This document shows positions 34,501 through 40,451 of a DNA stretch of 64,000 bases, one piece after another. The position numbers and the translations under genes were made by a program. The stretch is from Anomaloglossus baeobatrachus (taxonomy: Eukaryota; Chordata; Amphibia; Anura; Aromobatidae), in assembly GCF_048569485.1 (NCBI RefSeq), contig NC_134356.1:93811604-93875603 (forward strand), in the 5' to 3' direction. Numbering within the stretch: position 1 is the first letter of the stretch; each line of letters opens with the position of its first letter. The notes under the pieces were generated by a model. That model saw only the letters and a list, made by a program, of their open reading frames with translations. It had not been told where the DNA came from and ran no database searches.

Positions 34501-37394
34501 GCAGGCACTCCTGCACGCATCATCACCGCACACACAGGCATCATCGCACATGCAGGCATTCCCGCATGCATCATCACACACACACAGGCATCACCGCACA
34601 CGTAGGCACTCCCGCACGCATCATCATCACACACACACACACAGGCATCACCGTACACGCAGGCACTCCCGCACGCATCATCATCACACACACAGGCATC
34701 ACCACACACACAGGCACTCCCGCACGCATCATCACCGCACACGCAGGCACTCCCGCATGCATCATCACCGCACACGCAGGCACTCCCGCACGCATCATCA
34801 CCGCACACGCAGGCACTCCCGCACGCATCATCACCGCACACGCAGGCACTCCCGCACGCATCATCACCGCACACGCAGGCACTCCCGCACGCATCATCAC
34901 CGCACACGCAGGCACTCCCGCACGCATCATCACCGCACACGCAGGCACTCCCGCACGCATCATCACCGCACACGCAGGCACTCCCGCACGCATCATCACC
35001 GCACACGCAGGCACTCCCGCACGCATCATCACCGCACACGCAGGCACTCCCGCACGCATCATCACCGCACACGCAGGCACTCCCGCACGCATCATCACCG
35101 CACACGCAGGCACTCCCGCACGCATCATCACCGCACACGCAGGCACTCCCGCACGCATCATCACCGCACACGCAGGCACTCCCGCACGCATCATCACCGC
35201 ACACGCAGGCATCACCGCACACGCAGGCATTCCCGCACGCATCATCACACACACAGAGGCATCACCGCACACGTAGGCACTCCCGCACGCATCATCATCA
35301 CACACACACACGCATCACCGCACATGCAGGCACTCCCGCACGCATCATCACCGCACACGCAGGCACTCCCGCACGCATCATCACCGCACACGCAGGCACT
35401 CCCGCACGCATCATCACCGCACACGCAGGCACTCCCGCACGCATCATCACCGCACACGCAGGCACTCCCACACGCATCATCACCGCACACGCAGGCACTG
35501 CCACACGCATCATCACTGCACACGCAGACACTCCCGCACGCATCATCACCGCACACACAGGCACTACAGCCCCCATCATCACCACACACACACACACAGG
35601 CATTACCTCAGTGACGTCCCCGCTGACAGCGCGATTCACTTCAGTTGCTGCGTGGAGCTGATAGAGAGCGGCAGTGTTCTACTACTGCTCCTGTCAGCTT
35701 CATGTAGCAGAGCTGATAGCGTCGCGGGACCTCTGTGGATTACGCCGGACCTGGAGGGGTGTTTGGGATTTTAATAAAATGGTGAAAGAGGGTGTTTTTT
35801 ATTCCAAATAAAGTATTTTTTTGGGTGTGTTTATTTACTTCCACTTACAGGTTAATCATTGGGGGTGTCTCATAGACGCCTGCCATGATTACCCTGTTAT
35901 TACCCTGATTGTCACCGCACCAGGGCAATTCGGGATGAGCCGGGTAGAGTCCCGGGACTGTCGCATATAATGGATGCGGCAATTCCGGGTGGCTGCTGAC
36001 TGATATTGTTAGGCTGGGGGGTTCCCCATAACGTGGGGCTCCCCATCCTGAAAATACCAGCCTTCACCCATGTGGCTTTATCTTGGCTGGTATCAAAATT
36101 GGGGGAACTGCACATTGTTTTTTTTTATTTATTTTACTGCAAGATATAGACCCGCCCACCGGCGGCTGTGATTGGCTGCAGTGAGACAGCTGTCACTCAG
36201 CGTGGGGGCGTGTCTGACTGCAACTAATCATAGGCGCCAGTGGGCGGGGAAAGCAGTGAATACAAGATTGAATAATGGGCGGCCGGCATTTTCAAATCAG
36301 GAGAAGCCGCCAGCAGTGTGACAGCCGTGCAGCGCCGAGATGATGATCGGTGAGTCAGAGTGAGTGAATGAGTCAGTGAGTGAGAAAGTTTGAGAGAGAG
36401 TGAGTGATTTTCTTACAAGCAATGAATTTATATCACTTCTGGGCATGCTCAGAAGTAAAAACCGAATCCGGTACATGCTTCCGGCGTTTGATGCATGCCA
36501 CCGGATTCGGCGTGCATTGACTTTCATTATGCACCATGCGGCGCTATGCAGTTTTTTGCCGCTGGCAAAAAACGTTCCTCTCTGCGTCCTGTGCGGCCAC
36601 CGGCGTGACGATTTTTGCCGCAACCGGCAAAAACCGGATCAAACAGGAGTACATACGGCACAATCCGGCACTAATAAAAGTCTGAGGAAAAAACGCACCC
36701 GGCGGAAAAAAAAAACGGATGTGTTTTTTCTGCAAAGCGCTGGATTGTGCCTGATTGCAAAAAACTGATGTGTGAAAGCAGCCTTACTGTGCTATACATC
36801 CAGCTAAAAGGTCTGCACCACTGTGAGGACCAGCCCTGCCTGCCTACTCGGCTCCCTCACTGTGCCATACACACAAATAGAAGGCTTGCACCACCATGAG
36901 GACCTGCCTTGCCTGCCGGCCCTGCTCCCTCACTGTGCTATACACCTGGCTAAAAGGCTCGCACTGCAGGGAAGGCCAACCTTGCCTGCCTGGCTCCTTC
37001 ACTGCGCCATATACATACATACATATACAACTACAAGGCTCGCACCGCAGTGATGTCCAGCCCTGCCTGCCTGGCTTCCTCATATGCACCCGGCTTCGCA
37101 CTGCAGTGAGGACCAGCCCTGCCTGCCCGGCTCCCTCACAGTGCCATGCACCCCAGTACAGGCTCTCACGCAGTGAGGACCAGCCCTGCCTGCTTTGCCT
37201 CCCTTCCTGCCTGCCCTCTCTCTGTGCCATGCACCCCAGTACAGGCTCGCACCGCTGCTTGCCGGCTTGTGGATGCCCATTATCCTGTTCATCCTCTCCT
37301 CGGAATTATTCATCAGCTTCCTCCGCCGGATCTCCGCTCTCCTTTGTGACGCGGTCATTGTCAGGTCGGTGCCGAAGTCTCCATTTGTCGCCAT
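13333..37394 (-). CDS. CAMLG: CAMLG, calcium-modulating cyclophilin ligand (four-exon host gene)
   Basis: Four coding exons on the minus strand (37253-37394, 25301-25728, 16013-16078, 13333-13524) total 828 nt, giving 275 residues plus stop; the human protein is about 296. Recognised by recall of the human sequence: the N-terminal block [20 protein letters not shown], the exon 2 block with FDEAMKLR and [21 protein letters not shown] in exon 3, and [15 protein letters not shown] plus [16 protein letters not shown] in exon 4. CAMLG is an ER membrane protein that with WRB/GET1 forms the receptor for TRC40/GET3 and inserts tail-anchored proteins. The basic N-terminal helix (residues about 18-37) is the known GET3-binding part, and three C-terminal hydrophobic segments (about 165-190, 219-231, 249-270) fit the membrane helices. 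All introns have GT-AG ends and keep frame. No stop or frameshift is seen in any exon, so the gene looks functional. Confidence 0.95.
14114..14727. mobile_element. Penelope-like insert with hammerhead-like palindrome A
   Basis: Arms at about 14114-14232 and 14286-14397 are inverted copies (TGAGGAAAACTGGATAGTAG outer end; AACAATAAAGGTTTTTAAAG inside). The centre holds the hammerhead-like core 14268-14298. After the palindrome, unclassified sequence runs to where the host element resumes near 14727. The host-element boundary on the right is inferred by comparison with its other arm. Confidence 0.5.
14268..14298 (+). ncRNA. Hammerhead-ribozyme-like core
   Basis: CTGATGA at 14268-14274, a 5-bp hairpin AATAG/CTATT (14276-14280, 14286-14290), then GAAACGCG at 14291-14298. 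This is the invariant order of a hammerhead core with one extra A before stem II. The left palindrome arm offers ACAACACATTTC as a stem III partner. Activity is not implied, and pairing of stem I is weak. Confidence 0.4.
15140..15540. mobile_element. Penelope-like insert, long palindrome B
   Basis: Flanked by GATTGAAAT (15131-15139) and GATTGACAT (15541-15549), a 9-bp duplication with one difference. Arms of about 170 bp (GGAGTGAAGGAA...GCATGTTAACACCTGACACG and its reverse) surround a short centre. GAAACGCGTCAGG at 15417-15429 follows GCCA, and the opposite strand reads GGCA...TGCCAGAAACG, a hammerhead-like stem II and GAAAC. AATAAAG is present on the minus strand near 15298. Confidence 0.55.
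15591..16012. other. CAMLG intron 3 distal part; no other gene
   Basis: No repeat ends recognised. Contains the splice donor of exon 3 at 16011-16012. Confidence 0.4.
16013..16078 (-). CDS. CAMLG: CAMLG exon 3 (residues 191-212)
   Basis: A 66-nt exon of exactly 22 codons, starting [12 protein letters not shown] and ending KYFPK. It is flanked by CTACAG on the acceptor side and AAG|GTAAAA on the donor side. It matches the human segment [20 protein letters not shown] closely. It is too short to appear as an open reading frame on its own and was found by walking from exon 2. Confidence 0.94.
16210..16456. mobile_element. TTAA-type MITE, TIR AGGGAACCTGTCAGGTCC
   Basis: TTAA at 16206-16209, left end AGGGAACCTGTCAGG, right end reverse AGGGAACCTGTGTCC. 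Same end family as 45086. Confidence 0.6.
16855..17095 (+). mobile_element. Penelope-like terminal repeat with hammerhead-like core
   Basis: CTTGATAAA at 16939-16947, hairpin GCC/GGC (16949-16951, 16958-16960), GAAACGTTGG at 16962-16971, and AATAAAAAG near 17013. This is the same order as the other four loci. The limits are approximate, and no target duplication was found. Confidence 0.45.
17100..17315 (+). mobile_element. CR1-type LINE, part 1 (RT start)
   Basis: The plus strand reads [20 protein letters not shown] then [20 protein letters not shown], the first RT blocks of CR1/L2-type LINEs. It is 5'-truncated and continues at 19187 after a DIRS insertion. Confidence 0.75.
17316..19186 (-). 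mobile_element. DIRS-type retroelement, short internally deleted copy
   Basis: Ends carry inverted sequence CCGTATTGGGAGACCCAGACC and the reverse of CCTTTGGGAGACCCAGACC, with a small inverted block (about 17320-17625) of the kind seen at the left of the larger DIRS copy at 60274. The interior keeps only a gag-like stretch on the minus strand (about 17740-18130). It lacks RT, RNase H and recombinase and is a broken, non-autonomous relic. Its close end similarity to the 60-kb copy suggests moderate age. It lies inside a CR1 copy. Confidence 0.75.
19187..20052 (+). mobile_element. CR1-type LINE, part 2 (RT end and 3' tail)
   Basis: Resumes with [20 protein letters not shown], directly continuing the frame interrupted at 17315. 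It then jumps to [13 protein letters not shown], so the central RT, including the catalytic box, is deleted. It ends with [20 protein letters not shown] and the 3' sequence CCAACTCTACCAGTCTATGA TTCTG typical of CR1 tails. Confidence 0.85.
20053..21506. other. CAMLG intron 2, unclassified repeats
   Basis: No exon is seen. 20860-21120 has internal partial repeats (GCGCCATTGATCTTCAGGCAGTG and relatives) in both orientations. 21400-21458 ends GGCCAGCAGTTCCCCACACCTG, which looks like a hAT-type end, but no partner end was found. Confidence 0.4.
21541..23127 (-). mobile_element. Tc1-like transposon, nearly intact (1587 bp)
   Basis: Perfect or near-perfect inverted ends CAGTGCCTACAAGTAGTATT with TA on both sides (21539-21540, 23128-23129). 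Encodes a full-length Tc1 transposase on the minus strand broken by what appears to be one frameshift. This is the best preserved DNA transposon in the window and hence probably the youngest Tc1. Confidence 0.93.
21729..22770 (-). pseudogene. Tc1 transposase, one frameshift
   Basis: The natural start is ATG at 22770: [20 protein letters not shown], then a second helix-turn-helix with [20 protein letters not shown]. After the linker (RRARKVP) the frame changes near 22405-22420, consistent with loss of one base, and continues [19 protein letters not shown]. The catalytic DD34E triad is present: D in [14 protein letters not shown] in [12 protein letters not shown] in [15 protein letters not shown]. 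Ends [12 protein letters not shown]. Total length is about 345 codons, normal for the family. It moves DNA by cut and paste at TA. Confidence 0.9.
24474..24889. mobile_element. TTAA-type MITE, TIR AGGAGTTGTCCACTACTTT
   Basis: TTAA at 24470-24473 and 24890-24893. Ends are AGGAGTTGTCCACTACTTTCA and, in reverse, AGGGGTTGTTCACTACTTTGA. Inverted matches continue through GGATAGGTCAT and GATCAGCTG. Related copies at 12498 and 38526. Confidence 0.8.
25301..25728 (-). CDS. CAMLG: CAMLG exon 2 (residues 48-190)
   Basis: The acceptor has a long T-rich tract ending CTCAG just above 25728, and the donor is CTG|GTAAGA below 25301. The exon carries the poorly conserved serine- and asparagine-rich linker, then the conserved block with [14 protein letters not shown] and [20 protein letters not shown], the first membrane segment. 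The phase is 1 in and 0 out, matching exons 1 and 3. Confidence 0.95.
25939..27543 (+). mobile_element. Tc1-like transposon, degraded
   Basis: Inverted ends CTGCCTTGCAAAAGTATTCG and, in reverse, CAGTGCCTTGCGAAAGTATT, with TA flanks. About 1.6 kb, so nearly full length. Confidence 0.88.
26328..27292 (+). pseudogene. Tc1 transposase with several stops and shifts
   Basis: Starts [20 protein letters not shown] and keeps [20 protein letters not shown], then a stop after IILK. It goes on with [20 protein letters not shown] and [17 protein letters not shown], followed by a stop. Later pieces are [11 protein letters not shown] and [19 protein letters not shown]. In the last catalytic motif NPIK replaces NPIE, so the final acidic residue is also lost. 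At least three stops or shifts, inactive. Confidence 0.85.
27545..27961. repeat. Inverted-repeat region, unclassified MITE candidate
   Basis: CACATTTCCCTGC..GTTTTATCAC near 27700 and GTGATAAAACAAGCAGGGAA ATGTG near 27850 are inverted, as are CCATGTAGAGCTGCTCC and GGAGCTGCCCATGG further out. Exact ends are not clear. Confidence 0.45.
27962..28078 (+). mobile_element. SINE fragment (3' tail only)
   Basis: TTAGATTGTGAGCTCCAATG GGGACAG then GTAAAGTGCTATGGAATTAA TAGCGCTATATAAATGAATA. The same tail is in the full SINE at 38080-38346. 5'-truncated, ends in an ATT-rich run. Confidence 0.7.
28098..28180. repeat. Fragment of the element family at 14032
   Basis: TTCAATTGTGGAACTTATTA ... ACTTTGCTTGTGGACAAGCC CTTTAA, matching the right end of 14032-15586. 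Confidence 0.5.
28195..28868. mobile_element. TTAA-type MITE with inverted arms
   Basis: TTAA at 28191-28194, then ACCTGTCACCAGGTTTTCCC; the right end reversed reads CTGTCCTCAGGTTTTTCCCA. Arms continue through CTGTAAGCCC and TATATGTCCCCAAT. No coding sequence. Confidence 0.65.
28875..29102 (+). pseudogene. Tc1/mariner remnant, part 1
   Basis: Decayed sequence resembling the QDNDxKHT to [11 protein letters not shown] stretch of a Tc1-type transposase. It is interrupted by a MITE and resumes at 29661. Many mutations, no frame. Confidence 0.5.
29107..29660. mobile_element. MITE with 100-bp inverted arms (TTAA-type)
   Basis: TTAA at 29103-29106. Left arm AGAGAACCAACAATCAGAAT ... AAAGCCAGTGCTATACTGGC; right arm is its reverse with changes (AGAGAACCAGCCATCAGGAT). 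A partial copy of the same family lies at 60157-60273. Confidence 0.65.
29661..29860 (+). pseudogene. Tc1/mariner remnant, part 2
   Basis: Continues the remnant: near AAAGACCAACAAACAAGCAA the translated pattern [15 protein letters not shown], then [10 protein letters not shown]. Non-functional. Confidence 0.5.
29887..30116 (+). mobile_element. hAT-like left end
   Basis: Begins CAATGGTCCCCAACCTTTCT, a hAT-type terminal sequence, followed by GAGAGCCATATTCAGCTCTGAGAG-type subterminal repeats. The expected reverse end is not found; the 31-bp array follows directly. Confidence 0.5.
30117..31052. repeat. 31-bp tandem array, about 30 near-identical copies
   Basis: The unit is AAGCACAGCC TCCACAACCA CATCCGGCGT C. 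Nearly all copies are identical. The first copy and the last three read CTACC where the interior copies read CAACC. The unit length (31) is not a multiple of three, yet all frames stay open over 93 nt, so the 338- and 367-residue open frames are not genes. There are no spacers, so it is not a CRISPR array. It sits in CAMLG intron 1 beside a hAT-like end. Confidence 0.97.
31143..31470. mobile_element. MITE, same family as 10323
   Basis: Ends GGCCGGCTTAACACTTGCGA and, in reverse, GGCTGGAATCACACTTGCAA. Contains GTTAATCAATGAGGCAATGA and a CTCGCATTGCACTCG inverted pair. Confidence 0.6.
31540..32096 (+). mobile_element. Penelope-like terminal-repeat insertion with target duplication
   Basis: Flanked by TATGCATCAAGCTG (31526-31539) and TATGCATCAACCTG (32097-32110), a 14-bp duplication with one difference. 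Contains the hammerhead-like core at 31605-31635 and AATAAAAG near 32044, about 50 bp from the right end. No protein coding. The size (557 bp) fits a solo terminal repeat. Confidence 0.6.
31605..31635 (+). ncRNA. Hammerhead-ribozyme-like core
   Basis: CTGGTGA (one change from CTGATGA) at 31605-31611, hairpin CCG/CGG (31613-31615, 31624-31626), GAAACGCG at 31628-31635, then TTGAGTCC. Probably a decayed ribozyme because the second core position differs. Confidence 0.35.
32111..32499. other. CAMLG intron 1, nothing recognised
   Basis: No repeat ends or exon signal seen. Confidence 0.4.
32500..33074. repeat. Minisatellite of about 60-80 bp units, distal half
   Basis: Units run 'AAGGCTCGCACCGCAGTGAG ... 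CCAGCCCTGCCTGCC ... CTCCCTCACTGTGCCATACAC', with about seven copies here (marker GCTCGCACC variants near 32607, 32668, 32735, 32812, 32892, 32952, 33027). It continues at 36787 after a 3.7-kb insertion. On the gene strand the units carry GGTGCGAG-like sequence resembling the CAMLG exon-1 donor. Units vary in length and sequence, so the array is not young. Confidence 0.85.
33236..35610. repeat. 33-bp minisatellite, about 70 units
   Basis: The main unit is ATCATCACCG CACACGCAGG CACTCCCGCA CGC. Runs of perfect units at 33960-34205 and 34730-35210 alternate with shortened and CA-rich variants. Because 33 is divisible by three, long open frames appear on both strands (His-Thr-Arg-rich, or Cys-Gly-Asp-rich); these are artefacts of the unit length and not genes. 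Confidence 0.95.
35610..36300. other. Internal unique part of the 3.7-kb element
   Basis: No protein homology is seen. It contains AATAAA twice near 35770-35812 and a mixed region including a GGGGTTCCCC stretch near 36019. It probably derives from older repeats captured by the element. Confidence 0.4.
36787..37252. repeat. Minisatellite of about 60-80 bp units, proximal half abutting CAMLG exon 1
   Basis: About seven further units (markers near 36808, 36880, 36954, 37036, 37090, 37161 and 37243). The last, at 37243-37253, is the true exon-1 splice donor region read in reverse. The array therefore begins exactly at the exon edge and extends into intron 1. Confidence 0.85.
37253..37394 (-). 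CDS. CAMLG: CAMLG exon 1 (residues 1-47 plus first base of codon 48)
   Basis: The start codon at 37394 sits in AGGATGGCG, a fair Kozak context. The exon encodes a short acidic or polar start followed by the conserved basic stretch [10 protein letters not shown] (residues 17-26) and [11 protein letters not shown] (34-44). The donor is read as G|GTGCGAG with the intron beginning at 37252. The exon ends in phase 1, and its last G joins TT of exon 2 to make a valine codon. The donor lies at the exact edge of a minisatellite that fills the start of intron 1. Confidence 0.93.
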
Positions 37395-37540
37395 CCTGGG
37401 TCAGTGTGTAGTCTCTCGCCACCTTGCTCAGTACGGAACACACAATAAGCTGCTCACATCGCTGTCGGTAGCGGCGCCTTCTGATGACGTAAATGACACA
37501 GCCCCGAAGCGGCGCCATCTTGTGGTTGGTAGTGGATTAC
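37395..37540 (-). promoter_or_regulatory. CAMLG: CAMLG promoter / 5' UTR region with CRE-like and YY1-like sites
   Basis: A locally GC- and CpG-richer stretch just upstream of the start codon. It contains TGACGTAA at 37485-37492, a CRE/ATF-type site, and GCGCCATCTTG at 37512-37522, which reads CAAGATGGCGC on the gene strand, the orientation typical of YY1 sites near transcription starts. No TATA box is obvious, which suits a housekeeping gene. The transcription start is not determined. Confidence 0.5.
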
Positions 37541-38079
37541 GCAGGTTTGTAGTGTGTCCCTGCAGCCTCCCATCCCGCAGCCGCCTCGCACCTCTTTCTG
37601 GGTGTTTGGTTGGAGAAGCTGCTGTCAATCACAGAGTATGTTCTTTTGCTGCTCACACTGTGAGTTCTCCCTATTTGCACCCAGGACATCGTTCATCTTC
37701 TCTCAGTACTTTCACATTGATAAACAAAACGCCATATTTTAACCATTTTCTTGACCTGGGCCATTGTTCAGTGTTTTTGTGCTGTCATTATTCCTCCCTT
37801 TCTTCCCAGAGCTTTCCGTCATTGTTTTTTAGCTTTCACTCTTCCATTTTGCAGGGACATTTCTTGACAAGATGATTCTTCCTGTCAGTATGGTTGCGCC
37901 ATTGCCAACGCTATGGGATTTTTATATTTTAGCGGTTATTAAAAACTCTGACATTTGTTTAAAAAAAAAAAAAAAAGAAAATTTGGGTCAGGCTCCTGTT
38001 GCTCAGACCAGCTTTTTTTTTTTTAAATTTTTCCATTGATGGAGCTGAGTGACAGCTTGTCTTTTGTGTGTCAAGAGGA
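37541..38079. other. Upstream of CAMLG; no gene recognised
   Basis: Mixed sequence with an A16 run near 37960 and no coding similarity. It could hold further upstream promoter sequence. Confidence 0.4.
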
Positions 38080-38346
38080 CATTTTTATATTTACTCACAT
38101 ATATTGCACTTTTAATTCCACAGCTCTTTACTGATGTGATCGTCACTGTCCCCATTGGGACTCACAATCTAAATTCCCTATCTGTATGTCTCTGAACTGT
38201 GTGAGGAAACCGGAGAACCCAAAGGAAACCCACGCAAACACGGGGAGAACATATAAACTCCTTGCAGATGTTCTCCTTGGTGAGATTTGAGCCCAGGACC
38301 CCATCACTGCAAAGCAACAGTGCTAACCACTGAGCCACCGTTCTAC
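38080..38346 (-). mobile_element. tRNA-derived SINE, near full length
   Basis: On the minus strand it begins ACGGTGGCTCAGTGGTTAGC with an A box TGGCTCAGTGG (38327-38337) and a B-box-like GGGCTCAAATCTC (38282-38294). It continues with the conserved central part (TTTGCGTGGGTTTCC, CTCCGGTTTCCTCACAC) and the tail TTTAGATTGTGAGTCCCAAT GGGGACAG. RNA polymerase III would transcribe it; LINE enzymes mobilise it. Confidence 0.85.
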
Positions 38347-38525
38347 TTATATCATTCCATCTTGAGAAAAAGCTCACAATTAATTACATTGGCAGCTGGA
38401 GTAACATTTCTGGAGATGCGCACAGAGGCACAGGCATCTGAGAAGATTCCCCAGATTCACTAAGTGGCATGCGTTTTTTAAATTAATTTTGCACATCTTA
38501 TTCCTGCTCAAAATGATAATCTTAA

Positions 38526-39473
38526 AGAGGGCTTGTCCACTACTTTAAGGCTATGTTCGCACGTTGCGTTTTTTACCGCGTTTCTGCAGCGTTTTTGGCA
38601 GCAGCGTTTTTGGGCAAAAATGCATGCGTTTTTGATTTCCAGCAAAGTCTATGGGAAAAGCAGAAATCCTGTCTTCACTTTGCTTTTTTTTCTGCAGCGT
38701 TTAATTTGCATATTTGTGGTCAAAAACCATGCTGAAAAAGAAGCAGCATGTCAGTTGTTTTTGCCATTTCTGCAGCGTTTCCTTAACATTGGAGTCAATG
38801 AGAAATGGCAAAAAGCAACCAAAATCACAATTCCTGCGTTTTTCATGCTTTTTACCTGCTTTTCACCTGCGTTTTTGGCTCCAAAAACGCATGCTTTTCT
38901 GGGCAAAAATTAATGGGTTCTAATGTTCCTTTACACACACACAATAACCGAAAATTTAAATGTTAAAAAATAATAAACTTTAGCTATTTTTCTGTTAAAA
39001 TGTGCATAACCACTATTATTACATTAAAAATGATAATTTCCCATATAATTTTATTAAAAGTTCATTTTATACTTTCTTTCTCTTTTTTCATTCTTTTTGA
39101 CTAATTCAACTTTATTTCTCAGTGTCTTGATCTCAAAAACGCATCTGCAGAAACGCAGGTGAAAACGCAGGTAAAAAGCGCTAAAAACCCACTAAAAACG
39201 CGGTAAAAACGCATGCGTTTTTAGCGCTAAAAAATTGTCAAAAGCCATTTGGTCAAAAACCAAGGGAAGGAAAACGTGCAGAATAAACTGCAGGTACACC
39301 GACGCAACGTGCGGACATAGCCTAACATTGATGACATTGATCCCCTGCCAATCAGCTGTGTTTAGTGGCTGGGATATGCAGGCGGCCAGAAATGCTCAGG
39401 TCCAAAGCTGCCCTGTCTGATAGCAGTTGCCTCCAGGGATAGGCCAGCAATGTTAAAGTAGTGGGCAACCCAT
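38526..39473. mobile_element. TTAA-type MITE (family of 24474) containing a Harbinger MITE
   Basis: TTAA at 38522-38525 and 39474-39477. Ends AGAGGGCTTGTCCACTACTTT and, in reverse, AATGGGTTGCCCACTACTTTA. It is interrupted at 38549-39322. Confidence 0.75.
38549..39322. mobile_element. Harbinger-type MITE, TIR GGCTATGTTCGCACGTTGCG
   Basis: TAA at 38546-38548 and 39323-39325. Outer 20 bp inverted. The interior is rich in AAAACGCA/TGCGTTTT and partly palindromic. Confidence 0.88.
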
Positions 39474-39475
39474 TT

Positions 39476-39504
39476 AACCCCTTCATGACCTTGGACATAT
39501 ACAT

Positions 39505-39590
<86 letters not shown>
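39476..39590. repeat. Start of a TTAACCCCTTCAC-type element followed by (AT)n
   Basis: TTAACCCCTTCATGACC shares its TTAA with the preceding MITE, then runs into about 90 bp of AT repeat. No matching right end. Confidence 0.6.
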
Positions 39591-39603
<13 letters not shown>

Positions 39604-39659
39604 ATATGTGTGTATATATACATATACATACATATACATACATATATATATATATATTT

Positions 39660-40257
39660 CAGTGGAACCTCGGATTATGAGCATAATTGGTTCCGGGCGT
39701 GCGCTCTTAAACCAAGTTACTCTTAAATCAAAGCAAATTTCCCCATAAGAAATAATTGAAACAAAGAAAATTCGTTCTACAACCCAAAAATATTTACTGT
39801 ATGTATACAAACATATTACAGTAATACATAATAATGTGTTCATATACAATTATTACAGTACACTAATACAAAATACTGTGCAATACAATAAAAACCATGT
39901 CAAACAAATTAAACTTTACATTAGCTTACAATAGAATTGTTGGTGTGTCCGGGAAGTACAGTATAAGCAATGTGCTGTACTGGTTAGCCAAAGAGTACAG
40001 TACTGTATGCATAAATGCAAACTGATAGATATGCTATATAGTATATACTGTACTGTGCAATGGTATACTGTATACAGTAAACAGTACATATGGACAGAAA
40101 GTTACCTCCAGAGCGGGTCAGAACGCAGTGAAAGGACAGAATCGGAAGTGTAATCACAAAGCACTGCTCTTAAACCAAGTTACAAATTTTTAAAAAAGCT
40201 TTGCTTGTCTTGCAAAACGCTCTCAAACCAAGTTACTCTTAAACCAAGGTGCCACTG
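39660..40257. mobile_element. Tigger/pogo-like MITE
   Basis: Ends CAGTGGAACCTCGGATTATG and, in reverse, CAGTGGCACCTTGGTTTAAG. The inner CTCTTAAACCAAGTTAC repeats occur at both ends. A TA flanks the right end (40258-40259). No transposase. Confidence 0.7.
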
Positions 40258-40263
40258 TATATA

Positions 40264-40365
<102 letters not shown>

Positions 40366-40451
40366 CAGAACCAAAAGTTTGGACACACCTTCTCATTCAA
40401 TGAGTTTTCTTTATTTTCAGGACTCTAGTGTGAAACAACTGAAAATATGTC

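Larger units (their letters stand above)
33078..36783. mobile_element. 3.7-kb non-autonomous DNA transposon, Harbinger-like, with internal minisatellite
   Basis: Terminal inverted repeats start GGCTACTTTCACACATCAG at 33078 and end CTGATGTGTGAAAGCAGCC at 36783. The match continues inward through TTTTTTGCAATCAGGCACAATCC. The outer three bases are TAA on the left and TTA on the right; the interrupted minisatellite reads CTCCCTTACTG elsewhere, so the target was probably TTA with one later change. No transposase is seen. Inside are a 33-bp array, an AT-rich stretch with AATAAA near 35805, and unclassified sequence to 36300. Confidence 0.75.

Noticed and set aside
33167-35639. Long His/Thr- or Cys/Gly/Asp-rich open frames on both strands
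   Set aside because: Produced by the 33-bp unit, whose length is a multiple of three.
33075-36786. TTAA-type (Kolobok or piggyBac) element
   Set aside because: Borders are TAA/TTA within a readable CTCCCTTACTG target, which fits a 3-bp duplication better than TTAA.
37195-37875. 226-residue plus-strand frame over the CAMLG start
   Set aside because: Antisense to CAMLG exon 1 and promoter; no recognisable domain, and the opposite strand explains the region.
38281-38346. tRNA gene
   Set aside because: A and B boxes belong to a SINE; no cloverleaf acceptor or anticodon arm is complete.
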